Positions 49,579-57,938 of a DNA stretch of 64,000 nt are shown piece after piece. Both the position numbers and the translations under genes were made by a program. The notes under the pieces were generated by a model. It saw only the letters and a program-made list of their open reading frames with translations, was not told the origin of the DNA and ran no database searches. Position 1 is the first letter of the stretch. Every line of letters starts with the position of its first letter. Where the stretch lies: the NCBI RefSeq assembly GCF_028128765.1, contig NZ_LBJG01000024.1:1426001-1490000 (forward strand). The letters run 5' to 3'. This stretch comes from Bradyrhizobium sp. CCBAU 51627. Its GTDB lineage: Bacteria; Pseudomonadota; Alphaproteobacteria; Rhizobiales; Xanthobacteraceae.

Positions 49579-50970
49579 ATGAACAGTCCAAATCCAGACA
49601 TGTCCCAGCTGTTCGCGGACCGTCAGGCCCAGCGCAGCGCCCTGCATAATCGGTACCTGAACGAGCAGTTCGTCCGGGTTCTCAAAACCATCGGCTACGA
49701 CGTCGGCTTCCAGAAGGGGCAGGGGCAGTACCTCTACGATCGCGAGGGGGCGCGCTATCTTGACCTCCTGTCCGGCTTTGGCGTGTTCGCAATCGGGCGC
49801 AATCATCCAGTGATGCGCGAGGCGCTGAAAAGCGTGCTCGACGCCGATCTGCCCAATCTCGTCCAGTTCGACGTCTCGACGCTGGCGGGCGTACTGGCCG
49901 AGCGGCTGCTGAAATACGTTCCCTATCTCGACAAAGCGTTCTTCGCCAATTCCGGTGCCGAGTGCGTCGAGGCCGCGATCAAGTTCGCGCGCGGCGCCAC
50001 CGGCCGCCCTGGCATCGTCTACTGCGCCCATGGCTATCACGGCCTGACCTATGGCGCGCTGTCGCTGACCGGTGATTCGAACTTCCGCACCGGCTTCGAG
50101 CCGCTGCTGCCGGGCTGCACCCCGGTTCCATTCAACGATCTGGTCGCGCTGGAGAAGGCGCTGGCCTCGCGCGAGGTCGCGGCCTTCGTCGTCGAGCCGA
50201 TCCAGGGCAAGGGCGTCAACATGCCCTCCGACGAGTTCCTGCCGGGCGCGGCCGCGCTCTGCAAGAAGTATGGCACGCTGTTCGTCGCCGACGAGATCCA
50301 GACCGGCATGGGCCGCACCGGCCGCTTCCTGGCGGTCGAGCACTGGAACGTCGAGCCCGACATGGTGCTGCTGTCGAAGTCCCTGTCGGGCGGCCACGTG
50401 CCTGTTGGTGCCGTGCTCACGCGCAAGAACATCTTCGACAAGATATTCAACCAGATGGACCGCGCCGTGGTGCACGGTTCGACCTTCTCCAAGAACGACC
50501 TTGCGATGGCTGCGGGCATTGCCACGCTCGACGTGATGGAATCGGAGAAGCTGATCGAATCCGCCGCCAAACGCGGCGCCGAGCTTCGCCTGGCGCTGAC
50601 GCGTATGGTGCCCGGCTACGAGCTGATGAAGGAAGTGCGCGGCAAGGGCCTGATGATCGGCATCGAGTTCGGTCCGCCGAAATCGCTGCGGCTGCGGGCG
50701 TCCTGGAACGTGCTGGAGGCCGCCAACAAGGGCCTGTTTTGCCAGCTCATCACGGTGCCGCTGTTCAAGGATCACAAGATCCTGACGCAGGTCGCAGGCC
50801 ACGGCAGCCACACCATCAAGCTGCTGCCGCCGCTCACCATCACCGAAGAGGACTGCAGCTGGATCGAGCGCTCCTTCGACGACGTCATCGCCGGCAGCCA
50901 CAAGGTCCCCGGCGCGATCTGGTCGCTTGGCAAGACGTTGGTGGACAACGCGGTGCGGCGGTCGGCCTGA
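49579..50970 (+). CDS. hpnO: Hopanoid class III aminotransferase HpnO
   Basis: 463 residues, PLP-dependent class III (acetylornithine-type) fold. The Schiff-base lysine is K267 in LLSKSLSGGHVP, after the VADEIQTGMGRTG motif. HpnO is needed for aminobacteriohopanetriol, adding an amino group to the oxidised ribosylhopane side chain. The call rests on the family plus the position after hpnN; sequence alone would permit another omega-aminotransferase. The first ~25 residues are an extra N-terminal segment. Confidence 0.88.
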   Translation: MNSPNPDMSQLFADRQAQRSALHNRYLNEQFVRVLKTIGYDVGFQKGQGQYLYDREGARYLDLLSGFGVFAIGRNHPVMREALKSVLDADLPNLVQFDVSTLAGVLAERLLKYVPYLDKAFFANSGAECVEAAIKFARGATGRPGIVYCAHGYHGLTYGALSLTGDSNFRTGFEPLLPGCTPVPFNDLVALEKALASREVAAFVVEPIQGKGVNMPSDEFLPGAAALCKKYGTLFVADEIQTGMGRTGRFLAVEHWNVEPDMVLLSKSLSGGHVPVGAVLTRKNIFDKIFNQMDRAVVHGSTFSKNDLAMAAGIATLDVMESEKLIESAAKRGAELRLALTRMVPGYELMKEVRGKGLMIGIEFGPPKSLRLRASWNVLEAANKGLFCQLITVPLFKDHKILTQVAGHGSHTIKLLPPLTITEEDCSWIERSFDDVIAGSHKVPGAIWSLGKTLVDNAVRRSA

Positions 50971-50996
50971 TCTCTTGCCGAGGCACCTCGGCAATC

Positions 50997-51078
50997 GCCA
51001 TTGCGAGCGAAGCGAAGACCGTCTCCGCGGAAGCGGCGGCCTGGACTACCTCGTCGCTTCGCTGCTTGCAGTGACGGT
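50997..51078. repeat. Palindromic dispersed repeat
   Basis: Arms CGCCATTGCGAGCGAAGCGAAG region (50997-51018) and its imperfect inverse CTTCGCTGCTTGCAGTGACGG region (51058-51078) flank a 39-base spacer between hpnO and the anti-sigma gene. This CATTGCGAGCGAAGCG type is a familiar intergenic element of Bradyrhizobium. Confidence 0.65.
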
Positions 51079-51089
51079 GCCGGCTAAAG

Positions 51090-51854
51090 CTACCCCTCCA
51101 CATTCGCCCTCATCGCCGCCTCGAACTTGTCGACGAACTCGGTGAGCTCGTCGGCGCCGATGTCGCTGACAGCCCAGAAGTTGAGGCCACGCTCGCCCCA
51201 GCGGCGGCAGTTGAAGCCCTGCATGGTCTGCGTCTTCGGCGGCCGATGCTCGGTGCTCGATGTCTGCGCAACGAACAGGTTGATCACGTGCTGTCGGCGC
51301 TTGTAGACGACCGCACCGATGGCGCGGCCGTCGACATAGTCGAGCCGGCCGCCGACCAGCGTAAAACCTTGCGCGGTGAGATCGATCACGGGCGGGGCGA
51401 CGTCGAGCTTGCCGTTGAACCACGGCTTCACCGTGTGCTGGTCGGTCGAAACGACGTCGATGAGATGGCCGGCCTGGAGCGAGCGCAGATGCGCGGAGAC
51501 GACCTCCGAGAGGATGCGCTGCTGATCGTCCTGGCGCAGCACCACGGCGACGATGCCGGTGGCGGCGAGCGCCGAAACCGCTGACCCCATCGCGAATCCG
51601 CGCAGCACGGAACGACGGCTCGGCTGCGGCCGCGCTTGCGGGATCGAGGCCTCGATACGGGCACGCAAGCTGGCCGGCGCGCTATAGCGCAGCTTGGTGT
51701 CGGCCAGCACGCGCTTCATCTCGCGCTGTGCCGCGAACTCGGCCGCGCAGGCCGGACAACTGGCGATATGGGCCTCGACCTCGCGCGTATGGCCGGCATC
51801 GAGCTCGTTGTCGAGCAGCGCGTGAAGCAGGATTTGTGCTTCGTCGCAGGTCAT
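51090..51854 (-). CDS. Zinc-binding transmembrane anti-sigma factor
   Basis: 254 residues. The N-terminal ~40 residues carry the ZAS motif H-x3-C-x2-C (H28, C32, C35 in AHIASCPAC), which grips the sigma factor. A single membrane helix at about 88-107 (GFAMGSAVSALAATGIVAVVL region) leads to a ~145-residue periplasmic domain. It overlaps the sigma gene by 4 bases (ATGA), so the two are made in step. The signal that releases the sigma factor is not known; redox or zinc stress at the zinc motif is possible. Confidence 0.88.
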   Translation of the reverse strand: MTCDEAQILLHALLDNELDAGHTREVEAHIASCPACAAEFAAQREMKRVLADTKLRYSAPASLRARIEASIPQARPQPSRRSVLRGFAMGSAVSALAATGIVAVVLRQDDQQRILSEVVSAHLRSLQAGHLIDVVSTDQHTVKPWFNGKLDVAPPVIDLTAQGFTLVGGRLDYVDGRAIGAVVYKRRQHVINLFVAQTSSTEHRPPKTQTMQGFNCRRWGERGLNFWAVSDIGADELTEFVDKFEAAMRANVEG

Positions 51855-52399
51855 TTCGAGTGCTCCTCTTCCGCCGTCCAGGCCGCGCGCAGCATGGCGC
51901 GGGCGCGGGCGAGGCGGGACATCACGGTGCCCACAGGGGCGCCGACGGCTTCTGCAATTTCACGATAGGACAGGTTGTTGATCTCCCGCAGCACGAAGGT
52001 TTCCTTGAACGGCTCGGCCAGCGCCTCGATCATCTTTCGGACGGCGCCGGCGTCGCGGCTGCGCAGCACTTCGGTCTCCGGGCTCGCCTCGCTCTCCTGC
52101 CACATCGGCGTCTGGTCGGCCGCACCGGGTGTGTCCTCGATTGCGGCGTGCGAGTGCGCGCGCCTGGCATATTCGGCGTTGCAGACATTGCGCAGGATCG
52201 CGAACAGCCACGGCTTCATGGCCGGGCCGCGATAGCTGTCGAAGTGCTTCAGCGCACGCAAATAGCATTCCTGCACCGCGTCCTCCGCGTCGGAGGCGTC
52301 GCGCAGCAGATAGCGTGCGAGTGTGTAGACGTCGTCGAGATAGGGCAGGGCCGCCTCGCGGAAGCGTTGCGCCTTCTGGAAATCGTCGCTTGCCGGCAT
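51851..52399 (-). CDS. ECF-type RNA polymerase sigma factor
   Basis: 182 residues from the ATG at 52399, preceded by AAGAGG; frames reaching back to 52534 overlap the cupredoxin gene and lack sigma character. Region 2 is LPYLDDVYTLARYLLRD and DAEDAVQECYLRAL; region 4 is LPFKETFVLREI-like (AEPFKETFVLREINNLSYREIAEA) with the helix-turn-helix GAPVGTVMSRLARAR. It directs transcription of a small regulon, probably including its own operon. The partner anti-sigma gene overlaps downstream. Confidence 0.92.
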   Translation of the reverse strand: MPASDDFQKAQRFREAALPYLDDVYTLARYLLRDASDAEDAVQECYLRALKHFDSYRGPAMKPWLFAILRNVCNAEYARRAHSHAAIEDTPGAADQTPMWQESEASPETEVLRSRDAGAVRKMIEALAEPFKETFVLREINNLSYREIAEAVGAPVGTVMSRLARARAMLRAAWTAEEEHSK

Positions 52400-52526
52400 C
52401 GCCTCTTGCTTTGCCTCTTGCTGCGTTTCGTAACTTGTTGCGCCTTTGGGCCTGACCGAAGGCACGCGAGCCCGGCCGGCGTGGGACCACCGGCCGGGCA
52501 AGACAGAGATGCCTTGGTTGGAGACG

Positions 52527-52856
52527 TTACTCAACCTTGATCATCCCGGTCATGTGCGGGTGCAACGAACAAAAATACTTGTAGTCGCCCGCATCGGTGA
52601 AGGTGAAGGAGAATTTGTCGTCGGTGTCCAGGGTCTTGGACCTGAACTTGCCGGCCGACACCACGGTGTGGGGGATGTCGTCCCGGTTGGTCCAGGTCAC
52701 GGTCGTGCCGACCTTGATCTTGAGCTCCGGGGGCTGGAAGACGAAATTGTCGATATGCACCTCCATGTTGGAGTCGTCGGCACGGGCGGTTGTGGCCGGC
52801 AGCAGGATGGCCGCGGCCACGGCGACAGCGAAGTCGCGGCGGTTGAGTGTCTTCAT
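52527..52856 (-). CDS. Small blue copper protein (amicyanin/pseudoazurin-like cupredoxin)
   Basis: 109 residues with a Tat-type signal (NRRDFAVAVAAAILLP) and a single cupredoxin domain. Type 1 copper ligands are H63 (DIPHTVV), C96, H99 and M102 in CSLHPHMTG, the same spacing as amicyanin. It is a periplasmic electron carrier. It sits between the metallophosphoesterase gene and the sigma gene on one strand, so it is a likely target of this sigma factor. Confidence 0.88.
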   Translation of the reverse strand: MKTLNRRDFAVAVAAAILLPATTARADDSNMEVHIDNFVFQPPELKIKVGTTVTWTNRDDIPHTVVSAGKFRSKTLDTDDKFSFTFTDAGDYKYFCSLHPHMTGMIKVE

Positions 52857-52880
52857 GGTCAGCTTCTCTTCAGCGGTTGA

Positions 52881-53825
52881 TCAACCTTGGAGCGGCGTGT
52901 CGATGATCGCGAGCCGCTGCTCGTTCTGCTTGAAGTTGACGCTGGCGACCCCGAGCATCGAGCGGAGCTTGGCGTCCTCGACCTTCATCGGTCCCGGCGA
53001 GGGGGCGGTGCCCGGCGCCGGTTGTGGGAAGGCGGTCGAACGCGCGGTGTGGAAGGTGACGTTGCCCTCGACCTTCTGCATCACTTGGTGGATGTGGCCG
53101 TTGAGCACGGTGACCGAGCCGAAGCCCTTGACGTATTCGAGCGCGCGGCCGCCATCCTCGGTGCCCCAGCCCCATTCCGGATAGACGGTCCAGAGCGGAA
53201 TGTGTGCGAACAAGACGATAGGCGTGGATTTCGACTTGCCGCGGAGATCGTCCTCGAGCCAGGCGAGCTGCTCCGCGCCGAGGTTGCCGAGACCGCCAGC
53301 CTTGAGGTCGACGACATTGACGAGACCGACGAAATGCACGCCGCCGGCGTCGAAGGAGTACCAGCCCGCACCCTTGGTGCCGCGGCCGTAGCGCTCGCGA
53401 TAAAACTTCACTTCCTCGTCGAGGAAGTCATGCTCGCCGGGCACGTAGTGCACGTCCAGCTTGGACTGCGAGATGATGCGGTCGGCATTGTCGAATTCGG
53501 AGGCCTTGGACAGATGGCTGATGTCGCCAGTGTGGATCATGAACGACGGCCTGATCGGCATCGCATTGATCTTGCCCACGGCTTCCTCCAGCGTCCCCAG
53601 CGCATTGGGGTTGGCCGGCTTGTCGAAGCCGACATGGCTGTCACTGATCTGGAGGAAGGTCATGCCGGGGGCAGTGGCGGTTGCGGCCTCAGCCGAATCG
53701 ATGATGCCGAGCGAGCGCGGCACGCCGCCCGTGATGGTCCAGAGCACCCCGGTGCCGGCCCAGGTCATGCATTCCAACACCTTGCGGCGGCTGACGCCGT
53801 CTTCCCCGTGATCGTGTCCGCTCAT
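52881..53825 (-). CDS. Tat-exported calcineurin-like metallophosphoesterase
   Basis: 314 residues from the ATG at 53825, preceded by AAAGGAG. The N-terminus has a Tat motif SRRKVLECM followed by a hydrophobic stretch. The dimetal phosphoesterase motifs are complete: QISDSHVGF, HTGDIS, PGEHDF (GNHD type), AHIPLW and LNGHIHQV. It would hydrolyse a phosphoester in the periplasm; the substrate is not known. First gene of an operon with the cupredoxin, sigma and anti-sigma genes. Confidence 0.88.
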   Translation of the reverse strand: MSGHDHGEDGVSRRKVLECMTWAGTGVLWTITGGVPRSLGIIDSAEAATATAPGMTFLQISDSHVGFDKPANPNALGTLEEAVGKINAMPIRPSFMIHTGDISHLSKASEFDNADRIISQSKLDVHYVPGEHDFLDEEVKFYRERYGRGTKGAGWYSFDAGGVHFVGLVNVVDLKAGGLGNLGAEQLAWLEDDLRGKSKSTPIVLFAHIPLWTVYPEWGWGTEDGGRALEYVKGFGSVTVLNGHIHQVMQKVEGNVTFHTARSTAFPQPAPGTAPSPGPMKVEDAKLRSMLGVASVNFKQNEQRLAIIDTPLQG

Positions 53826-53866
53826 CGCACGTCTCCTTTGGCCCGGAATTGGGCTTTGGGGAGGTG

Positions 53867-53891
53867 ATCGGGGGAGGGGCCGGTTTATTCC
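53867..53891 (-). promoter_or_regulatory. Candidate ECF-sigma promoter of the metallophosphoesterase operon
   Basis: On the minus strand GGAATAAA (complement of 53884-53891) is followed, 16 bases after GGAAT, by CGATC near 53866-53870. This fits the GGAAT/GGAAC -35 and CG-type -10 of ECF promoters and lies 42-66 bases before the ATG. Autoregulation by the operon's own sigma factor is likely but unproven. Confidence 0.4.
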
Positions 53892-54204
53892 TGGGAGCGA
53901 TGACGTTTTCGTGAGGAGAATCTGGTGTCCCGGACACCACGCAAGGTCGTTGCCCAAGGGTTAGCGCGCGTCCAAGACCATCGCCGCGCATTTGCTGCGA
54001 TCATTGCGATCGGCATCTGGATGCCGGCGATCGACGATTCTGACGTCTATGTCAGAACTTAACTCGAAGAGTTTGAGCTCTATTCGGCGAGACTTTGGAA
54101 CCGCGGACGATCAGCGGCATTCAGGCATCGTTGGCCAATACGCTGTGCGCGATGTCTCCAAGCAACTGTCTTCAATGCGCATGGTCTTGAAAGGGAGTGC
54201 AGAC
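53892..54204. other. Intergenic region between the sigma operon and the small secreted protein gene
   Basis: About 310 bases between divergent genes. No gene is supported. An open frame leads from 53992 into the next gene, but its residues before 54205 show no domain, and the RBS GGGAG plus signal peptide fix the start at 54205. Confidence 0.4.
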
Positions 54205-54525
54205 ATGAAACACGCGTTAGCTACTCTCGCAATCGGTGCCTGCCTGCTGCTTCCGTCAGCCGGCATTGCGTTGGGCGCCGGCGCGCCCACCAAACCTGCC
54301 CAAAATCCCACGACCGGGCAGCACGGTTCCAATCACGGATTCAGCTGTACCACGAGTGGTGCCGGCATTAACACTCCGGGCAACGCTAATACAGCGGCAG
54401 GGTCGCCGTTCAACCCGATAGGGCAGGCGGGCAATGTCTACGCGGGAAATCCGGGCACGGCATCGGCGGCGAACGCAAATTCCACGGCCGCCGTTTCCCA
54501 ATACGACGTCGCTTGCTTGCCGTAG
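54205..54525 (+). CDS. Small secreted Asn/Ala/Gly-rich protein
   Basis: 106 residues from the ATG at 54205, preceded by GGGAG. The signal peptide is MKHALATLAIGACLLLPSAG. The mature part is low in charge and rich in Asn, Ala, Gly, Ser and Thr, with two Cys only (FSCTT near the middle, and ACLP at the end) that could form one disulfide. I recognise no domain and assign no function. It stands alone upstream of an exporter operon. Confidence 0.72.
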   Translation: MKHALATLAIGACLLLPSAGIALGAGAPTKPAQNPTTGQHGSNHGFSCTTSGAGINTPGNANTAAGSPFNPIGQAGNVYAGNPGTASAANANSTAAVSQYDVACLP

Positions 54526-54724
54526 GATGCGCGGGCTCGGTTGCGCTCTCTGGAGCGTCGCGTCAGGCGAGAGGGCTTACGTGATGCTCCATGCAGGGTT
54601 ACGAGAGGCGGTGGTGGTCAGATCTTAGGCTCAGGGTCTGATCACGCCGCCTGCGGTAATGCCATAGGAATGATAGCGTGTGCCTCAGCATGGAGCGCCG
54701 CATGAATTGCGCGGCGAGAGCATC

Positions 54725-55939
54725 ATGCGCAGGGACCACCAGCCAAGCCTGCTCCGAGGCCTTCTGCTGCGCGCAGCACTTGGAGGCGCGGTGATTGTCG
54801 TTGCATATCCGCTGTGGGGACCGGACAGCCCGCTTTCTGCGGTCGGGGAGGATCTCGATAATCTGCGCTACGTCAGCATCACACGCGACAACGTCGTTCA
54901 GAACGTCACGGCCGCCGGCACGCTCGAAGCTGTTGACACCGTCGAGGTCAGCTCGCAGTTGTCGGGCCAGGTCGCCAAGCTGATGGCCGACCACAACTCT
55001 CTCGTTCGGGCGGGCGAACCGCTCGCTGCGCTTGATAGCGCGACCTTCGACGTTGCGCTCAGGGAAGCCGAAGCCGCGCTCGCGGTTGCCCAAGCACAGC
55101 ATGAGGAAGCCAAGGCAACCGTTGAGGGTGCGCAGGCACACTACGATGACGCCTCGCGAGACCTTCAGATCAAGACCGCGCTCAGCAAGAATGGCAGTGT
55201 TTCCCAACGCGACGCGGAACGAGCGCAGATGGCGGCCCGGTCGCTCGCCGCCGAACTAACGGCGGCGAAGGCACGCGAGCAGATACGCGCGGCCGGAGTC
55301 ATGGTTGCGCGCGCTTCCCTCGAACGTGCTCGACTTGACCTCGAACGAAGCATCATCAAGTCACCAATCGACGGGGTCGTCATTCGGCGCAGCGTCGAGC
55401 TTGGCCAGACGGTGGCTGCGAGTCTACAGGCGCCGACGCTCTTTACCATCGCGCGTGATCTGTCGGACATGCGTGTCAATGCGTTCGTCAGCGAAGCCGA
55501 TATCGGCGGAGTGCGAACCGGGCAACGTGTTTTGTTCGGCGTCGATTCCTATCCAGGTCGCGCATTCGAGGGGCGCGTGCTCGAGATTCGGAAGGCCGCA
55601 CGGATGGTGCAAAACGTGGTGACCTATACCGTGATGATTTCGGCGCCCAATCCGGACGACTTGCTGCTTCCCGGAATGACTGCCGATGTCCGCATTCTGG
55701 TTCAGGAGCATCAGGACGCGATGGTGGTTCCCAACGCCGCACTGAGTTTTCGTCCGACCCGGGACGGGGGAAGCAACGCGGTCGCCGGTCAGGGGGTGAT
55801 CTGGGTCCGCTCGAAATCGGGGCAGTTGGCTCCAGCTACGGTGTCGCTGGGGGCAAGCGGAGATTCGCTTACGGAGATCCGGTCGCCAGACGTCAAAATA
55901 GGCGAACAGGTCGCCATCGGTTATCGGAGCAAACCCTAG
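54725..55939 (+). CDS. MacA-like periplasmic adaptor (membrane fusion protein)
   Basis: 404 residues from the ATG at 54725 (GGCGAGAG upstream); a GTG at 54680 would add 15 residues. One N-terminal membrane helix (LLRAALGGAVIVVAYPLW) anchors a periplasmic part: a lipoyl-like half (VSSQLSGQVAKLMADHNSLV), a long coiled-coil hairpin at about 105-205, the second lipoyl half (SIIKSPIDGVVIRR) and beta-barrel domains. It joins an inner-membrane ABC pump to a TolC-like channel, not encoded here. First gene of a three-gene exporter set. Confidence 0.85.
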   Translation: MRRDHQPSLLRGLLLRAALGGAVIVVAYPLWGPDSPLSAVGEDLDNLRYVSITRDNVVQNVTAAGTLEAVDTVEVSSQLSGQVAKLMADHNSLVRAGEPLAALDSATFDVALREAEAALAVAQAQHEEAKATVEGAQAHYDDASRDLQIKTALSKNGSVSQRDAERAQMAARSLAAELTAAKAREQIRAAGVMVARASLERARLDLERSIIKSPIDGVVIRRSVELGQTVAASLQAPTLFTIARDLSDMRVNAFVSEADIGGVRTGQRVLFGVDSYPGRAFEGRVLEIRKAARMVQNVVTYTVMISAPNPDDLLLPGMTADVRILVQEHQDAMVVPNAALSFRPTRDGGSNAVAGQGVIWVRSKSGQLAPATVSLGASGDSLTEIRSPDVKIGEQVAIGYRSKP

Positions 55940-55965
55940 ATTGGAGCCGGTCGGCCGGTCAGCGC

Positions 55966-56664
55966 ATGCGATCGCTCGTCATCCTCGATCATATCCACAA
56001 GCAACACCGGCTCGGTGATCGAATCGTTCACGCATTGCTTGATGTAAGCCTGAAGATCAATCGTGGAGAGTTCGTCGCGATCATGGGCCCATCAGGATCG
56101 GGAAAATCGACGTTGCTTTCGATCCTCGGTTGCCTCGATCATCCATCGCGCGGGCGCTATCTTCTCGATGACGAAGATGTCTTCGTGCAGTCGAAGGGGC
56201 GCTTGAGCGAGCTGCGAAACCGGCGCATCGGGTTCATCTTTCAAAGCTTCAACTTGCTGCCGCGGCTGAGCGCGCTCGAGAACGTCGGCTTGCCGTTGTT
56301 CTACCGGCGCGAGCCGCTGCGGAATCCGACTGCACGGGCACGCGCTGCGCTCGAGCAGGTGGGGCTGGGTGACCGAATGCACCATGTGCCGGCCCAGCTT
56401 TCGGGGGGCGAGCAGCAGCGCGTTGCCGTCGCGCGGGCGATCGTCAACGGTCCGGACCTTCTCCTGGCCGACGAGCCGACCGGGGCGCTGGATACGATCA
56501 CGCGCGATGCCATTCTCGCGCTTCTCGGTGAACTGCAGCGCGCAGGTCTCACGATTGTGCTCGTGACCCACGATTCCGAGGTCGCGGCGTGTGCACGGCG
56601 CACGATCAGGCTGCGGGACGGTGTGATTCTCGGCAATCAGGAACAAGACGTGATTGCACCTTGA
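55966..56664 (+). CDS. MacB-type ABC exporter ATP-binding subunit
   Basis: 232 residues with Walker A GPSGSGKST, Q-loop region FIFQSFNLLPRLSALENV, signature LSGGEQQRVAVARAI, Walker B DLLLADEPTGALD and the switch His in VTHDSE. This is the LolD/MacB class of nucleotide-binding domain. It powers export with the permease encoded next. The end overlaps a possible early start of the permease, but the better permease start is at 56690. Confidence 0.9.
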   Translation: MRSLVILDHIHKQHRLGDRIVHALLDVSLKINRGEFVAIMGPSGSGKSTLLSILGCLDHPSRGRYLLDDEDVFVQSKGRLSELRNRRIGFIFQSFNLLPRLSALENVGLPLFYRREPLRNPTARARAALEQVGLGDRMHHVPAQLSGGEQQRVAVARAIVNGPDLLLADEPTGALDTITRDAILALLGELQRAGLTIVLVTHDSEVAACARRTIRLRDGVILGNQEQDVIAP

Positions 56665-56689
56665 GAGCTTTGACTGGCGTGAGGCTCCA

Positions 56690-57922
56690 ATGCGAACGTT
56701 CAGTTACATCTATCTGGCGTCTCGGTCGGTGCGTGTGCACCTATTGCGCTCCATTCTCGCGGTGACCGGCATCGTCATTGGTATCGCTGCCGTCCTGATC
56801 GTGGTCGCGGTGGCGGAGGGCGCCCGGGCTGAGATTTCGCGGCAGATCAGCTCGCTTGGATCAAATCTGCTGCTCGTGCAGCCCGGCGCACAGCTCGCGG
56901 AGGGGGTCCGGCAGCAAGCGGGTACCATCCTTTCGCTCACGACGGGCGATGCAATCGCCGTCGCCCGCGAGGTCCCCGATGTTGTTATCGCTGCACCATT
57001 CGTCGGCGAGCAGAAGACGACGATATCCGGAGATCTGAACTGGTCGACGCTTGTTGCCGGCGTCACGCCGGCTTTTTTTGAAGCACGGGGGTGGAGGCTG
57101 GCAGAAGGTCAGCTGTTCAACGACGACCAGCTCGCGTCGGCCGCAAAAGTAGCCGTCATTGGCGGCACGGTCGCGCGTGAGCTGTTCCGAGGCAGAGACC
57201 CAATTGGTGGTTTCATTCGTATCGAACATTCGTCCTATCTCGTGATCGGAACGCTTGCCGAGAAGGGGCAGGATTTCACCGGCCGAGACCAGGATGACGT
57301 CATGTTCATTCCGCTGTCGTCGGCGAGAATCTTCACCGTTGGACGCAGTCAGGCCAATCCCGACGCTGTGCATTCGATATTGGTGAAAACCGAATCCGCC
57401 CTGTCGATGCCCGCCGCAGAAACCGCGATTGCGCGCGTCCTGAGACAACGTCACAAGATCGTCGGGCGCAAGGTCGACGATTTCCGGATCCAGAACCTTG
57501 TTCAGGTCGCCCAGACCCGTGACCGGGCTTATCGCCAGTTCACGTTACTGGTGTCCACGCTGGCAGGAATCTCGCTGCTGGTCGGCGGCATCGGGGTGAT
57601 GAACATCATGCTCGTGTCGGTGACCGAACGGATCGGTGAAATTGGCATTCGACTGGCATTCGGTGCCCGACCGCAGGACATCCGTCGACAGTTCCTGCTG
57701 GAAGCGGTGCTCCTCTGCACGATCGGCGGTCTGTTAGGACTGATCGTTGGCTATGTGTGTGCGCGTGTGGTCCCTTCGGTGCTGGGGTGGCCCATCGAGT
57801 TCAACGGGGCGATGGCGTTGATCGCGATCGCCTGCTCCGGTCTTGCCGGGACCGTTTTCGGTCTGCTGCCCGCGGAGCGGGCCGCGCGTTTGGACCCGGC
57901 CGTCGTACTAAGATCTGCGTAG
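56690..57922 (+). CDS. MacB-type ABC exporter permease subunit
   Basis: 410 residues from the ATG at 56690. One N-terminal helix (LLRSILAVTGIVIGIAAVLIVV) is followed by a ~230-residue periplasmic domain and three C-terminal helices (STLAGISLLVGGIGVMNIML, LGLIVGYVCARVV and ALIAIACSGLAGTVFGLLPA), the MacB/FtsX layout. In E. coli MacB the NBD and permease are fused; here they are separate proteins. The substrate (antibiotic, toxin or lipopeptide) is unknown. The gene ends 16 bases from the convergent GMC gene. Confidence 0.88.
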   Translation: MRTFSYIYLASRSVRVHLLRSILAVTGIVIGIAAVLIVVAVAEGARAEISRQISSLGSNLLLVQPGAQLAEGVRQQAGTILSLTTGDAIAVAREVPDVVIAAPFVGEQKTTISGDLNWSTLVAGVTPAFFEARGWRLAEGQLFNDDQLASAAKVAVIGGTVARELFRGRDPIGGFIRIEHSSYLVIGTLAEKGQDFTGRDQDDVMFIPLSSARIFTVGRSQANPDAVHSILVKTESALSMPAAETAIARVLRQRHKIVGRKVDDFRIQNLVQVAQTRDRAYRQFTLLVSTLAGISLLVGGIGVMNIMLVSVTERIGEIGIRLAFGARPQDIRRQFLLEAVLLCTIGGLLGLIVGYVCARVVPSVLGWPIEFNGAMALIAIACSGLAGTVFGLLPAERAARLDPAVVLRSA

Positions 57923-57938
57923 TCGCCCCGCGTGGTCT

